Positions 21,991 to 31,999 of a stretch of 64,000 nt of DNA are shown one piece after another. Position 1 is the stretch's first letter. Every line of letters begins with the position of its first letter. Under the pieces are notes generated by a model. It saw nothing but the letters and a program-made list of their open reading frames with translations, was not told where the DNA came from and made no database searches. A program made the translations under genes and the position numbers. Location: NCBI RefSeq assembly GCF_963678635.1, contig NC_087066.1, forward strand, positions 58,422,312 to 58,486,311, written 5' to 3'. This stretch comes from Symsagittifera roscoffensis (lineage: Eukaryota > Xenacoelomorpha > Acoela > Convolutidae).

Positions 21991-22884
21991 TGCTTTCTAT
22001 TTAAAAATTTAAAATGATTTCCGAATTTCGTACTCAAACAAAGATTTTTCGAAACAAAAACTTTTTTTTGCATGCAAAATTTAATTTTTTGTGTGCATAA
22101 CGTAGTCCTGGATACGATAATATTGGCTTGTTTTTTTTCTTTTCACCTAAAATTTTTTTTTCAAAAACGCTGAAAATTCCTATTTCTTTTGTATGGCATG
22201 TTTATGTATGCCTTGAACAATGTCTGATAATTTGAAAATTGAAAACTTTAAAATAATCATCATTGAAATGTTTTGCCAAAAATTAAAAGTTTGTTACTTT
22301 TGTTATATCAATTGTGAAAGACAGCTTGAAGTCAATTCAGGTCGTTTTCTATGCATTTTAAGTGCAAACCGTCCAAACTTTTGTGCTTTGAGTAACCAAG
22401 GTCTTTCTCACTTGTGTTCGGTTGCAAACACAACCGAAAATTTTTCACAAATTACATTTAGAAACAAAAAATCAATTTTTTGATTTATGGAAAAACACCA
22501 ATCATACAATTTGGAAAAATGCTTATCATAGAGTTTTCATACAATTTTTTGTACGTATGAAATTTTATGACAAGAAGTTTCTCATATATGGAAATTGTAT
22601 GATAAGAAGTTTTGGTCAACCCGGGCATACAGAGACAAAATTGTGCGCCTATCCAGTGCACAGTTTGGCCTCGTAATGGTGAATTGACTGTGCATAATTA
22701 ACTGTGGTACTTAACAAATTTGAAATGCCATAACGCATTTTTTTTCTCAGTCGAGTGTGACCTATTCTGTTTGCAAGTTAGTGAAACATCACTTAGTTTT
22801 ACAAACAACGGCTTTGATTGTGTCATGTACACCTCGTTAAATTTGCTAAATTTGATTGCATCCAAGTCACGCCGCGTACTCTAT
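21991..22884. other. Non-coding stretch, no gene recognised
   Basis: AT-rich sequence with T-runs and the repeated phrase TTTTC/ATACAATTT. 22610-22720 may hold the 5' terminal region of the Tc1/mariner remnant that follows, but no matching inverted repeat was found on the other side. Confidence 0.5.
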
Positions 22885-23800
22885 ATCAGTCGTTCCGAAA
22901 CATCTTGGGGTTCACAGAGCTACTGTTGCCTGAATAGTTAAGCGCTACAAAGAAACCGGATGTTTTTTGGAAAGTTATCCCAGGAAGACCCCCTGAATGT
23001 TCCCCCTGTTCCATTACCGGAACTTTGAGACTAACCAAAGTTTACCCCTATCTGACCTCGAAAAAACGATTGGTCTGGGGCAATTGTATTGTCAGCTAGA
23101 AATATTCGGCGAACTTTGGTTTAAAAAGAGAACTCCACAGCGACGTTGCCTCACGGAAGGCAAAACTCTAATCTTTGCATAAAAGGAAGAAAATGGAGAG
23201 GTGCCGCACCCACCGATCAACCACCCCGAAAGACTGAAAAAAAATTTGTTTCTCCGACAAGATCAAATTTTAGCTCCACGGTACCCGGAAAGAGTTTGTT
23301 CGGCGCCCCCTGGGACCCATAACTCTTATAATGAGCGATATTCAGCAAAAGGTGGAAAAAGAAAAACAAAGTTTTGATAATTTTTGGGCTAATTACTTAC
23401 TCATGGTTACGCAGACTAGTCCGCGTCAATGATATCTTTATTATTGCGGCCTAAATTGAATTACTGAGCGACAATGTACTGCCTATTCTGAACGACTCCG
23501 CACTTTTCAGCAAGATAACGCTTTATCTCATTTTGCTCATGCAACCCGACAATTTTTAGAAGATAACCAAATGGCAGTTCTTCCAGAGTGGCCCTCTTAC
23601 TCCCTGAACATCTTTATCTTTGAGAGTTTACGGGATTTACGAACATGTTTACAAGCAGAAACGGTTCGAATGTTTAGAGCTTCTCTGGGACTTTTTTGAA
23701 CATAAATTTTACGAGGTTCCGGAAAACTTGATTCATCACTTGTACGATTCACTTCTTAGACGCATTAATGCAATGATAAGGGCCTGAGGATACCTTGCAG
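22885..23800 (+). pseudogene. Tc1/mariner transposase pseudogene
   Basis: About 22890-22990 reads VPKHLGVHRATVA, a stop, then IVKRYKETGCFLE, the second helix-turn-helix of a Tc1-type transposase followed by the R-P linker (YPRKTP). About 23360-23420 reads SVMIW-like sequence around the first catalytic Asp, which is lost. About 23505-23640 reads LFQQDNA.SHFAHATRQFLED then LPEWPSYS, the block containing the second catalytic Asp and the sequence leading to the third. About 23640-23790 is the C-terminus with frameshifts. Terminal inverted repeats were not identified. The family moves by cut-and-paste at TA; this copy cannot. Confidence 0.82.
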
Positions 23801-23814
23801 AGGTGGATCTAGGA

Positions 23815-23845
23815 TTTTCTCGAAGGGGGGGGGGGCAAATTTTCA
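23815..23845 (+). repeat. Poly(G) run in a GGATCTAGGATTTT...GGGGGG context
   Basis: GGATCTAGGATTTTCTCGAA is followed by an uninterrupted run of ten G at about 23826-23836, between the transposase remnant and gypsy segment A. A second G run (about 12 G) lies at 10392-10403, just after the 5' LTR of the GC-rich gypsy. Such runs are unusual in this AT-rich window and may mark ends of short elements. Confidence 0.5.
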
Positions 23846-23989
23846 AAAAATATCGAATATTTCGACGAACTTTTTCAGGTTGTTTAAATTGATTTTCTGA
23901 AATTTCACTATTGTAACTAGTTTAAAACGAACATTTTGTATATCAAATTAAAATCTTTGATAACGAAAATAAGGAAAAATATGTCATAT

Positions 23990-25110
23990 TCATCATTAGT
24001 TTGCACACCAGATATCAATTTTCGCAAACTCGTACACAAACTACATAGAACAAGCAGAAAATAGAATGAAGTTAGCAGAAACGAAGAATTTTAAACTACA
24101 ATTTGTTTCTAATGCTTAAACAATAACTTCACATAACACAAAATACATCAACCAAATCGTGAGCTAGCAGAATAAAAACTCAAAGTTTTATGATATACGA
24201 AGAAACCCAATACTGAAACTAGATTAGAAGATACGGACATAGTATTGCCGAATAAACACAAAAACAAAAAGGTAAATCCAACAAACCACCGAAACACACA
24301 AAAAAAAACAAATAAACCCTTTCATCAAAAAATGGACAAAGATCAAAACTTACCTATTAAAATATTTCAAAGTAAAAATAGCTGAGGAAAACCAGTACTA
24401 TTTAGATTTAGTAACAACAGACCACAATCACCACATATTACTAAGACTCGAGGAAAAAATTTCCTTCCAAAAAAATTTAATTGGAGTTCACAAAACAGTT
24501 ATAGCCGCTCTAACAGCCACAATAGCCAAAATAGGAACAACGAAATAATCAATCAAATTCAAACAAAAGTATTTTTTTCTAATTATAAGAGAAACCTTTC
24601 ATATTCAAACCACCGCCAGAAAAATTATTCAAACGACTGATATAGGAACTATTTTAATAACAAAGATAGCAACTACTCAAATAACACTCAAATAACTCAA
24701 ATAACACAATCTACAATCACAGATCACGTCAAAGTTTAAATAAATGCAGAAGTAGAAACAATACTTATCAAAATAAATCATCTAGAAACTTTTCACAATC
24801 ACCACATAAAAATAATTCAAAAAATGTAAATAGAGAAAATCATAATAAGAGAAGTAGCACACAAAAATATCAACGACAAATTAAACAAGTACAACCTACA
24901 ACTGAAACAACCCCTGAACCACCAGGAATTGAGACCAGGGAAACTTCCGAACTTCACTAAATCACATACAATAGGAAAGCACTGATGACTAAAAGGACAC
25001 CGATAACACATTATTTGTTCATGAGGCAACAATTGATCATAAATATGAAATCACCGTTCACCTTGACCCTTACCATAACGAAGATCCCGACAGTAATTTT
25101 ATGAACTAAA
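23990..25110 (+). pseudogene. gag C-terminal half (segment A)
   Basis: About 24050-24115 reads QAENRMKLAETKNFKLQFV, matching the end of the nested element's capsid frame (QAEITMKLEETENLKLQYV at about 42330). About 24225 reads RYGHSIAE, the last part of the CCHC knuckle with Cys lost. From about 24331, MDKDQNLPIKIFQSK starts the same low-complexity tail, and 24480-24720 is rich in Asn, Ser, Arg and Tyr. Around 25030-25110, DHKYEITVHLDPYHNEDP marks the approach to protease. Stops are frequent. Confidence 0.7.
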
Positions 25111-25839
25111 CACGAATCACAAAACAGATATAAATTATATTCCTTACCTTCTCGAAAATCACATTATTATAAATGATGCAATGGACTAAGACAAACTCCA
25201 TTTTAAACCAATTGAACAATTTTTCCATTTTACGGATATAAAACATAATATCACAGGAAAATTGTTTATAACTAAACATTTAACAACAATTAAGATATTC
25301 AAATAAAAACTAATTAAAGATAAATACACACAGATGAATAATACTTCATTGACATTTTTCCAAAGAATAAAAAAACCAGCCCTTTTTTTCTCAAAAGTTG
25401 ACTCAAGTTACAATCAACAACGAAAATTTTTCAAACCATTGACTGATTACGCAAATTATTTCTCCAATCCTCAACTTCATCAATACAGCAAGGATCATAA
25501 CACACAAAAACTATGTATGTCTGACCTTAGATTGAGATCAATTCAAAGAATTTTGGAGTAACAACCTCGCCAATGAAATACGCTAAAAACACAAGTACAG
25601 ACAATATCAAGCTTTACTTATTAAAAATAGCACAAAAAATTAACGTTTTCCCTAGGGTTATCAGGTTTTTGAGAAAAAAACGCAACAAAACAACCAATTC
25701 AATAGCAAGCATACAAAGTAAAAGTTTTTTTGACAATTTCACACAAGTTCAAAAAAAAACATATTTTGAACCTTCATTTCAAATATAAAAATACACAGGA
25801 ACAACAAAAATTTTATACAATGTTTAACTTCTAAAAATT

Positions 25840-26600
25840 ACAGATAAATCAAGAAGAATTTGATCAACTAGCTTACTTATGATCAAAATATCCCATTGTA
25901 TAAGCTACATCGGAATTTGATGTATGAAATTTTCTTCATCCTTACACTTTCCACTCAAACCTGACGCAGTCTTGAAATGCAACGCGCAAATGACGTCCCT
26001 GTGAGTTAAAAAAGTAAATAAGCTCATAGTTAATCTCGAATAATATAAATTTATTTCACCAGTAAACAAAAAACAAAAGCCAAGATAAAACTCATTCATA
26101 TGCCCAATTAGTGTATTAGCAAAAAGAGAATCTCCTAAAATAGTAATAGACTCAATATACGTAAATTCTCTAGAAGATGAAGCAAAATGTTACTGGCGAA
26201 AATAGTCATCACAGGTAAAACTTACAAAAAATGGACCCGCTCCAGATCTAATCGCTCCAGATGTAAAAGTTGGTATATTTGCTTCAAATCCAAATTTCAT
26301 GCTCCACAGCGGAATATCAAAGAAATTACAAACTTTGAGAAAAAGACTATACCAATTTTGTGATCAACCCACAGAAGTAACAAATCAACTATTGCCCAAA
26401 ACAAAAAAAAATCACACAGTATGAACAATCTCCTACTATACCACCCAAAAGAATGTGCTCTCCGAAAATATACCCAGTTAGTTTTTTTACTGGACTTCAT
26501 ATTGAGAAACATCATCAATCAAGAAGTTTTTGATAGATCGCTCACATTACAAAAACCAATGAAAATAACGACACAAAAATTATCAGAAAAAAAACATTTA
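25840..26600 (+). pseudogene. RT N-terminus fused by deletion to integrase C-terminal domain (segment A)
   Basis: About 25850-25925 reads EEFDQLAYL.SKYPIV.ATSEFDV, matching the RT start of the nested element (EFDKLAELLLKFPTVYATSK). The match runs to about 26110. After a junction at about 26130-26230, the sequence reads FHAPQRNIKEI then KKTIPIL...STHRSNK and LLLYHPKECALRKYTQ, the integrase C-terminal (SH3-like) region, which also occurs in segment B at 49430-49660. The intervening roughly 2.5 kb of pol is absent, so this is an internally deleted, inactive copy. Confidence 0.65.
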
Positions 26601-27344
26601 AACCACCACTACTACCCAACAGACAAATAACCAATTAAAAGACCAATTTTTAAAATCTGAACTTTAAACAAGTTACAGCAATTCCAATGATCTCGACTAT
26701 AAAACCAACCAAGAAAAACTTAGAAAATTTTTCTCCCACAGTCAAAGATAATGAAAAAGGTAGAACTTCATGAGCCAGCTGAAAAAAAAAACAATACATT
26801 CAGAAATAAATATTTCTTTTAAATACTTTTTCAAAAGTCTCAACAATAACTTAAGAAGCTATGCATTTAATCTATTTTCAATGAATTGAGGTTTTTAATT
26901 ATTTTTTTTTCTAAGAAATAAATAAATTTCGCCAAGAAATTAGACAATGACGGAGTGAGGAAAAAGTCCCCTTTGGCAATTGGACGACCGCAGTTGCCTT
27001 AATTCAAATCGTTTTTCCTCGTCTCGACCTAACCAGTTGATTTTCTGTTCTGTTTAAAAGCTAACTACAAGGCAGTCAGCCTAATCTTAAGATTTCACAA
27101 GATCTCCTAGAGAAAAAACAAAAATTAGCAAGTGACTATCAAACCCTTCAGACTGGTCTTCACCAAAACTTACTTATATTCAACCCACTTGTCAAAAATT
27201 AATTAACTAATCGACCCCACCAGCTTCATTACTGGAAAAACCATAAAACGTTTTGGAAACTTGAAATCGTTTTTTGAATGCTCACTTTTAAATCAATTGT
27301 TCGTTTTCTAAACAATTCTGAATAAACTTAATTCAAAAACTTTC

Positions 27345-27480
27345 AACCTCCAGATCTCGAAAAAGGTTTTAAAAGCGATTCAGGCGCAGAATCAATGATT
27401 ATTATGATTATCACGTGGAATCAATTACGCTACTTACATCCCAAGCTAAGATTTTACAGAAATTTGGGCACACAATAAAA
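27345..27480 (+). pseudogene. Aspartic protease fragment (segment B)
   Basis: The short frame SDSGAESMIIMIITWNQLRY followed by LHPKLR is the retropepsin active-site region (DSGA) and flap-side continuation of the envelope-bearing gypsy family. Retropepsins act as dimers to cut Gag-Pol. Only about 45 codons are readable before a frameshift. Confidence 0.65.
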
Positions 27481-27990
27481 AAAAGGACAATTTCAATTAT
27501 CTGTGCAATCAACAAAAACAATGGACTTAGACCAATTCCATTTTAAATCAATTGAACACTTTTTCCATATTACAGATATAAATTATAATATCATAGGAAA
27601 ACCGTTTATAACTAAACATTTAACAACAATTAAGATAATAAAATAAAAACTAATTAAAGATAAATACACACAGATGAATAACACTTCATTGACATTTTTC
27701 CAAAGAATAAAGAAATCAGCCCTATTTTTCTCAAAGTTGACTCAATATACAATCAACAACAGAAAATTTTAAAACCATTGTCTGATTACGCATAGAATTT
27801 CTCCATTGCTCAACTTCATCAAAACAGCAAGGATCAAAACACACAAAAACTATATAAGTCTGACCTTAGATTGAGATCAATTCAAAAAAGTTTTTGGAGT
27901 GACAACCTCGCCGATGAAATACGCTAAAAACACAAGTAAAGACAATGTCAAGCTTTACATAAACAAAAACTCACAAAATTAACATTTTCC

Positions 27991-27994
27991 CTAG
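27991..27994. repeat. Target-site duplication CTAG (left)
   Basis: CTAG immediately before the TG start of the nested element; it matches 46815-46818 and the single CTAG at the corresponding empty site in segment A (about 25651). Confidence 0.85.
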
Positions 27995-28499
27995 TGAGTT
28001 AGGTTCGAGGTGCAACTCATAGAGTAATTTCGGATAGGGTACACCGTCTGCTCGTCACGCTATCTTATTGCCTCACTGGTCACACCAGATGAGTTAGGTT
28101 CGTGGTGTAACTCATAGAGTAATTTCGGATAGGGTACACCGTCTGCTCGTCGCGCTATCTTATTTTCGGCCGGTTAGATTCGTGCAACTTCTCAGTCTAA
28201 TACCGATCCTAATCTTACTCTTATATCTACTAGTCTCAGGGTGTTTAACTAGTCTCTGCTAGGCTCATTAGATCTAGAGTATACTGGCTTATTGCGATTG
28301 CTAAAATTTTCTGGGAGAGGTAACTAGTTTCTAAGTTAAATTCAAATCTCTCTGGTGCTGAAATTACAAGTAATTTCAGCACTTACCAATAAGTGGATTG
28401 TTAGTTAGATGGATCGTGATTGGTTAATATTAAATAATTTATAGAGATAAAATATCCAATGTATAACCAAAGAATAAATATAGTTTATATCTGGTTCCA
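27995..28499 (-). repeat. 3' LTR of the nested element, with a 95-bp partial duplication at its outer end
   Basis: The main LTR (28090-28499) matches 46404-46814. The outer 95 bases (27995-28089) repeat the first part of the LTR again (TGAGTTAGGTTCG(A/T)GGTG(C/T)AACTC and onward to GCTATCTTATT). They end in ACTGGTCACACCAGA, whose CACCAGA also adjoins the inside edge of the other LTR. In transcription sense this reads as LTR end, a primer-binding-site-like TCTGGTG, then a second LTR end. It may be a reverse-transcription or integration by-product. Confidence 0.85.
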
Positions 28500-30072
28500 C
28501 CCATCCGGGGTTAACAGAGTTTTGAATCATAGATCTTCTATCTGTAATGAAGGATGGATGTTGGTCGTTGTTGTTTGACGAGCATCATTTCCTGTTTTGT
28601 TCTTGAAGAAGAAAGCTCCAGGAACCTGGAGTCATCGATATGAAGTTGTTAGTTATCGTTTGACAAAGACTATGACTGTCAATGAAATCAATCTGATTTC
28701 AAGTTGGTTTGCTATGATCGTTTGTTCTTGATTGGTTGTGGAGAACTGTATTACGATCTGGTTTGGGAATGGCGTGAAGATCGTGTTTGGAGGGGATGCC
28801 TTGTAAATCGGATCTCTACGTATACTTGGACATCGAGATGGTCATTGGTCTGATTCAATGAAGTCCTTTTCTGCGAAGTCAAGTCGTACTCTAAATCCTT
28901 TATGAGCTGTGATTGTGGGCGGAATGTCAGTTGTATTTATCCATCCTGTAGGTTGAGTGTGATGCGTTCGTCTAGTCTTTGGATGCTCATTCTTGTGGTT
29001 GTTCGTGATCTATGTACTGCATATTTTAATTTACACTTTAAAAAATTTTGTTAGTTCTTATTTTTTAGTTAAGATTTTGATTGATTGTTTTCGCAAAAGC
29101 GTTTTAGTTTTAGTTCAGTTATTTTTAAGAGTTACTCACACTCGAGTACCTCTTGTCAAAAATAGTGATGTGGTCACAAAGCGTGGATGTAGCACGGTGG
29201 GTTAGGCCGGCTATAGAGCATGCTCAGGACGTCCTCTCTGGTGGGTTAGGCCAGGAAGGGGAGTATGATTTTGTGCTGGTTTTTTAAGGGGTCCTGTCTT
29301 GTGTTTACTTTTGTGTTATAATTTTTTTGTTTTCCTTTTGTTTCGTTGGTTGTGTCCTTTTCTCAACAATCAATTTGTTTGTGGTTTGTGTTTCTCTTGC
29401 GACTTTTTGGTGTTTTATTGTTTCTTTTTAGACTTGGTAATAAGTTTTAAGCTGGTTTAATCCGTTTTTGGTACCGTGGGTTTTCTTTTATTAGTCATGC
29501 TGTTAGTTTAATATTTATGGTGTTTAGTAGGCTGCGTTGGTTAGTTTGGTTTTTATATAATTCCATTCCAACTGGGTTAAAGGAAAAGTGGAAACTTGTT
29601 ATTGCTTGTTTGAGTTGTTGTTAGTGCAAACTTAAAACTTGTATTCATTATTTTAAACAATTCTTCGTGGGCGAGCTGTGCGATTGTGGAGAGAATTTCT
29701 TGGTGTTTAAACAGAAATTATGGAAAAGGCTAGTACTGCATTTCAATCGTATGAATTTACTGCTTTTAAGGTGAAATTTTACTGCTTTTGGGATTAAAAG
29801 GTAATTTATTTGCATCGCATTTGAAATTTACTACATTTGGGGGAATAATTAAGAAATGAATTTACTACTTTGAATTAATTTTTACTGTGTCATTTAGTGC
29901 TATTAGTTATATAGAGTTTAAAATGGAAAACAGAGTTTATATTTTTATTTGTCTTTTCTTGTTTTGAAGGTGATCGTGATGTGAAGGCTAAAAAGAATAC
30001 AAGTTACTGAATAAAATGGTTGGTCTGGTTTTGAATTAGTTAGTTTGAAAATTATTGAATTCATAAATACCT
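28500..30072 (-). other. 3' non-coding region of the nested element
   Basis: About 1.57 kb between the last ORF and the 3' LTR, without a supported frame. In transcription sense the bases before the LTR read ...CCCCGGATGGG then TGGAACC, so only a very short purine tract (GGATGGG) could serve as plus-strand primer. 28610-28640 has a CTCCAGGAACCTGGAG perfect inverted repeat. The length is unusual for a gypsy element and contributes to the 18.8-kb total. Confidence 0.6.
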
Positions 30073-30826
30073 TTAGACTTCTGGGAAAAATCTGTGTGGA
30101 AAAATGTCGTGAATGGCGTCTGAGGTAGTTAGTAGTTTTGCTAGTATGCGTATTATGTTTTTAGTTTGCAACAGTGGCCAAAGCAATTGCAGTGCTTTGA
30201 TGGTTTTTAGTTCTTCGGTGCCTACTGCAAATTCAGGAGGTGTGTTCTGGATTAGATTATAAATTTTATGGTTATAATTAGTATTATGAATGAATTCTAA
30301 AATGGGTACTTCTATAGGTTGAATATATTCATGCGGAATGATCAGGGGTCGGGATTCTTCGTCGTTGAAGGTCTTCGTGAGGGGACAAAATATATACATT
30401 TGAGTGATGGGATCACAATTTCGGAGGATGCCTTGAAAGTTAGTATTTTTAATGCAATACGTGAAGTTCAGAATAAGTATAAGTATGTGTTTGCTTAGTT
30501 CTCAACATGATGTCGTGTGAGCAGTGCAAATCGCGTTCTTTTGGTGTCAGGAAGTGAAAGTTTAGTAAAAATGTTTGAAATTTTTCGTGAAATGATTCAT
30601 ATGCTTGAATGTCTGATAGTGCTTCTGAAATTATGTGATCATGCTTTTTATTTAGTATTTTAAGTGTGAATATGTATGATGATTTAAAGACAATCTTCTC
30701 TGTGATTTGTGGATTAGCGAATTTATCGTCGTCAAGAAATTGGTCTTGATTAGATCTGATTATGTTATGATCGTAATATTCAATTGAGTAGTCGTTAGCG
30801 CGGGGTGCAGTGAATGTTTTTAGTAA
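30073..30826 (-). pseudogene. Probable continuation of the extra ORF
   Basis: Immediately after the stop at 30827 the same frame continues coding-like for about 120 codons (for example NQDQFLDDDKFANPQITEKI). Then, after a frame change near 30440, an open frame of 108 codons (30399-30073) reads HEDLQRR-like and Ile/Pro-rich sequence ending in TSDAIHDIFPHRFFPEV. If joined, this would nearly double the extra ORF. The evidence is continuity and composition only. Confidence 0.4.
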
Positions 30827-31654
30827 TTAATTATATCCTACGTATGTAAATTGTCGTGTAGTGAGTGATGTGGTTAATCTGAACAATTCGTATTTATTCC
30901 TTTGAAAATCGATAGTGGTGTTATAGAGTGGTAGTGTAAGGGGGTTAGTGAAATTATAATAAGCTGTCCGATGAAGTGTGGGTATTAATACATGTTCATC
31001 TACAAAATGACGTGGTTCAGGGTTAAAATCTGATTGATTTAGTATGTATTGGGGAAATAAAGGTAGAGTTATTTGAAGAAAATTCGTTGTATTGTTGTGG
31101 TCTGGATGATTGATATATTCTCCGGCGGTTCCGGGATTGGATGGGAATGGATGATTGGGAAATTTACGTTTAAAGATTCTATAAGCACGGTTAGTACTGT
31201 TGGATGATTCTGTGGAAGTGCATGAATGAGCCAATGATGGAGTATAATCTGAAACTGGTGTGGGTGTTGGTGGATTTGATGATGTTATTGTTGATGATAA
31301 TTGGTGAATAGTGAGGGTGTGGGAAGATAGCAATTGTTGTTGGAGTGTTATGAAATTATCTAGTTCTTCCGAAAGTTGGATTTTAACAGGGGAGTTGTTG
31401 GTGGAGCGTTCATTATTGAATAGGGAGTATGTTGGGGTTACGTGAGAAGGAGTGTAGGGAGATGTATGTTGGCTATGGGATTGTATAGGATGGAAAGGAG
31501 GTTTGGAAAAGGTTGTTGAGCTGGTCGGGGTATGTGTAGAAGGGGATGGTTCTGAATCAGCGAATTCGTCGGGGGTTTCAATATCAGAATTATTGAATTG
31601 TGAAATTGTTGTATAAATTGTGATATCTGAGTTAGTGTCAGAATTCAATGCCAT
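30827..31654 (-). CDS. Extra ORF downstream of env, Ser/Thr/Pro/His-rich (275 codons)
   Basis: The longest uninterrupted frame in the nested element. The first 150 residues are Ser/Thr/Pro-rich and probably disordered, with short phrases such as STHTPTSSTTFSKPP. The second half is more ordered, with many Asn, Phe and Tyr (for example NHPDHNNTTNFLQITLPLFP). It lies between the envelope-like region and the 3' non-coding region, on the same strand. A stop at 30827 is followed by further coding-like sequence to about 30070, so the original protein may have been nearer 500 residues. No family is recognised; it could be an accessory protein or a second structural protein. No hydrophobic membrane segment is obvious. 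Confidence 0.5.
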   Translation of the reverse strand: MALNSDTNSDITIYTTISQFNNSDIETPDEFADSEPSPSTHTPTSSTTFSKPPFHPIQSHSQHTSPYTPSHVTPTYSLFNNERSTNNSPVKIQLSEELDNFITLQQQLLSSHTLTIHQLSSTITSSNPPTPTPVSDYTPSLAHSCTSTESSNSTNRAYRIFKRKFPNHPFPSNPGTAGEYINHPDHNNTTNFLQITLPLFPQYILNQSDFNPEPRHFVDEHVLIPTLHRTAYYNFTNPLTLPLYNTTIDFQRNKYELFRLTTSLTTRQFTYVGYN

Positions 31655-31999
31655 GATGTGTTAGCTTGTGGTGAATCAGGTGGCGGAATAGCAAAAAAGG
31701 GGATAATAGGGAGAGGATTTTGGAGGTTGGCAGGGTGGGAATTTGATCGGTGGAGTGATCCAACTTGTCTGCTCATCGTGGGCTAAAAATGATTGTTTTG
31801 AGACTGAAAAGTGGTGGTATGGGGCTGTTCAATGATTTGTTCGTATGTATCGTCAATTGAAGGTTGTTGTGTCACTATGTGTTGGATGGGATTTTAAATG
31901 TGATTGGGTCTTAAGTTTAGGGGGTTTGTGATTGCTAAGTTTCGAAAATTTCGTGAGACTGAAGATAATAGATGATTATTTGGCAAATGGGGTGCCGTA

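Larger units (their letters stand above)
23990..27325 (+). mobile_element. Segment A: gag to pol-env spacer of an envelope-bearing gypsy, internally deleted
   Basis: Plus-strand copy of the family represented by the nested element. In order it holds the end of capsid (about 23990), zinc knuckle remnant (about 24225), Asn/Ser-rich gag end (24330-25000), protease-RT spacer (25170-25800), RT N-terminus (25840-26110), then directly the integrase C-terminal domain (26200-26600) and the pol-env spacer (26650-27325). RT core, RNase H and most of integrase are deleted. At about 27325 it runs into the protease of segment B instead of env, so A and B form a partial tandem duplication. Confidence 0.75.
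27330..27994 (+). mobile_element. Segment B, left arm: protease to RT spacer, cut by the nested element
   Basis: 27330-27420 reads PDLEKGF.SDSGAESMIIM, an aspartic protease with its DSGA catalytic motif, matching the nested element's DLEIDFLIDSGAASNI at about 41030. 27510-27990 parallels segment A 25180-25650 almost base for base with scattered changes. It stops at CCCTAG (27989-27994), where the nested element is inserted, and continues at 46815 (CTAGGATTATCAAG), as the uninterrupted counterpart in A (about 25649, CCCTAGGGTTATCAGG) shows. Confidence 0.85.

Noticed and set aside
26900-27325. Possible LTR, paired with 49900-50335
   Set aside because: The two stretches are similar and looked like an LTR pair, but both match the pol-env spacer of the nested element (about 36490-35900) and lie after integrase sequence, so they are internal.
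28090-28186. Tandem repeat considered as a CRISPR-like or satellite array
   Set aside because: Only two copies, explained by partial duplication of the LTR end.
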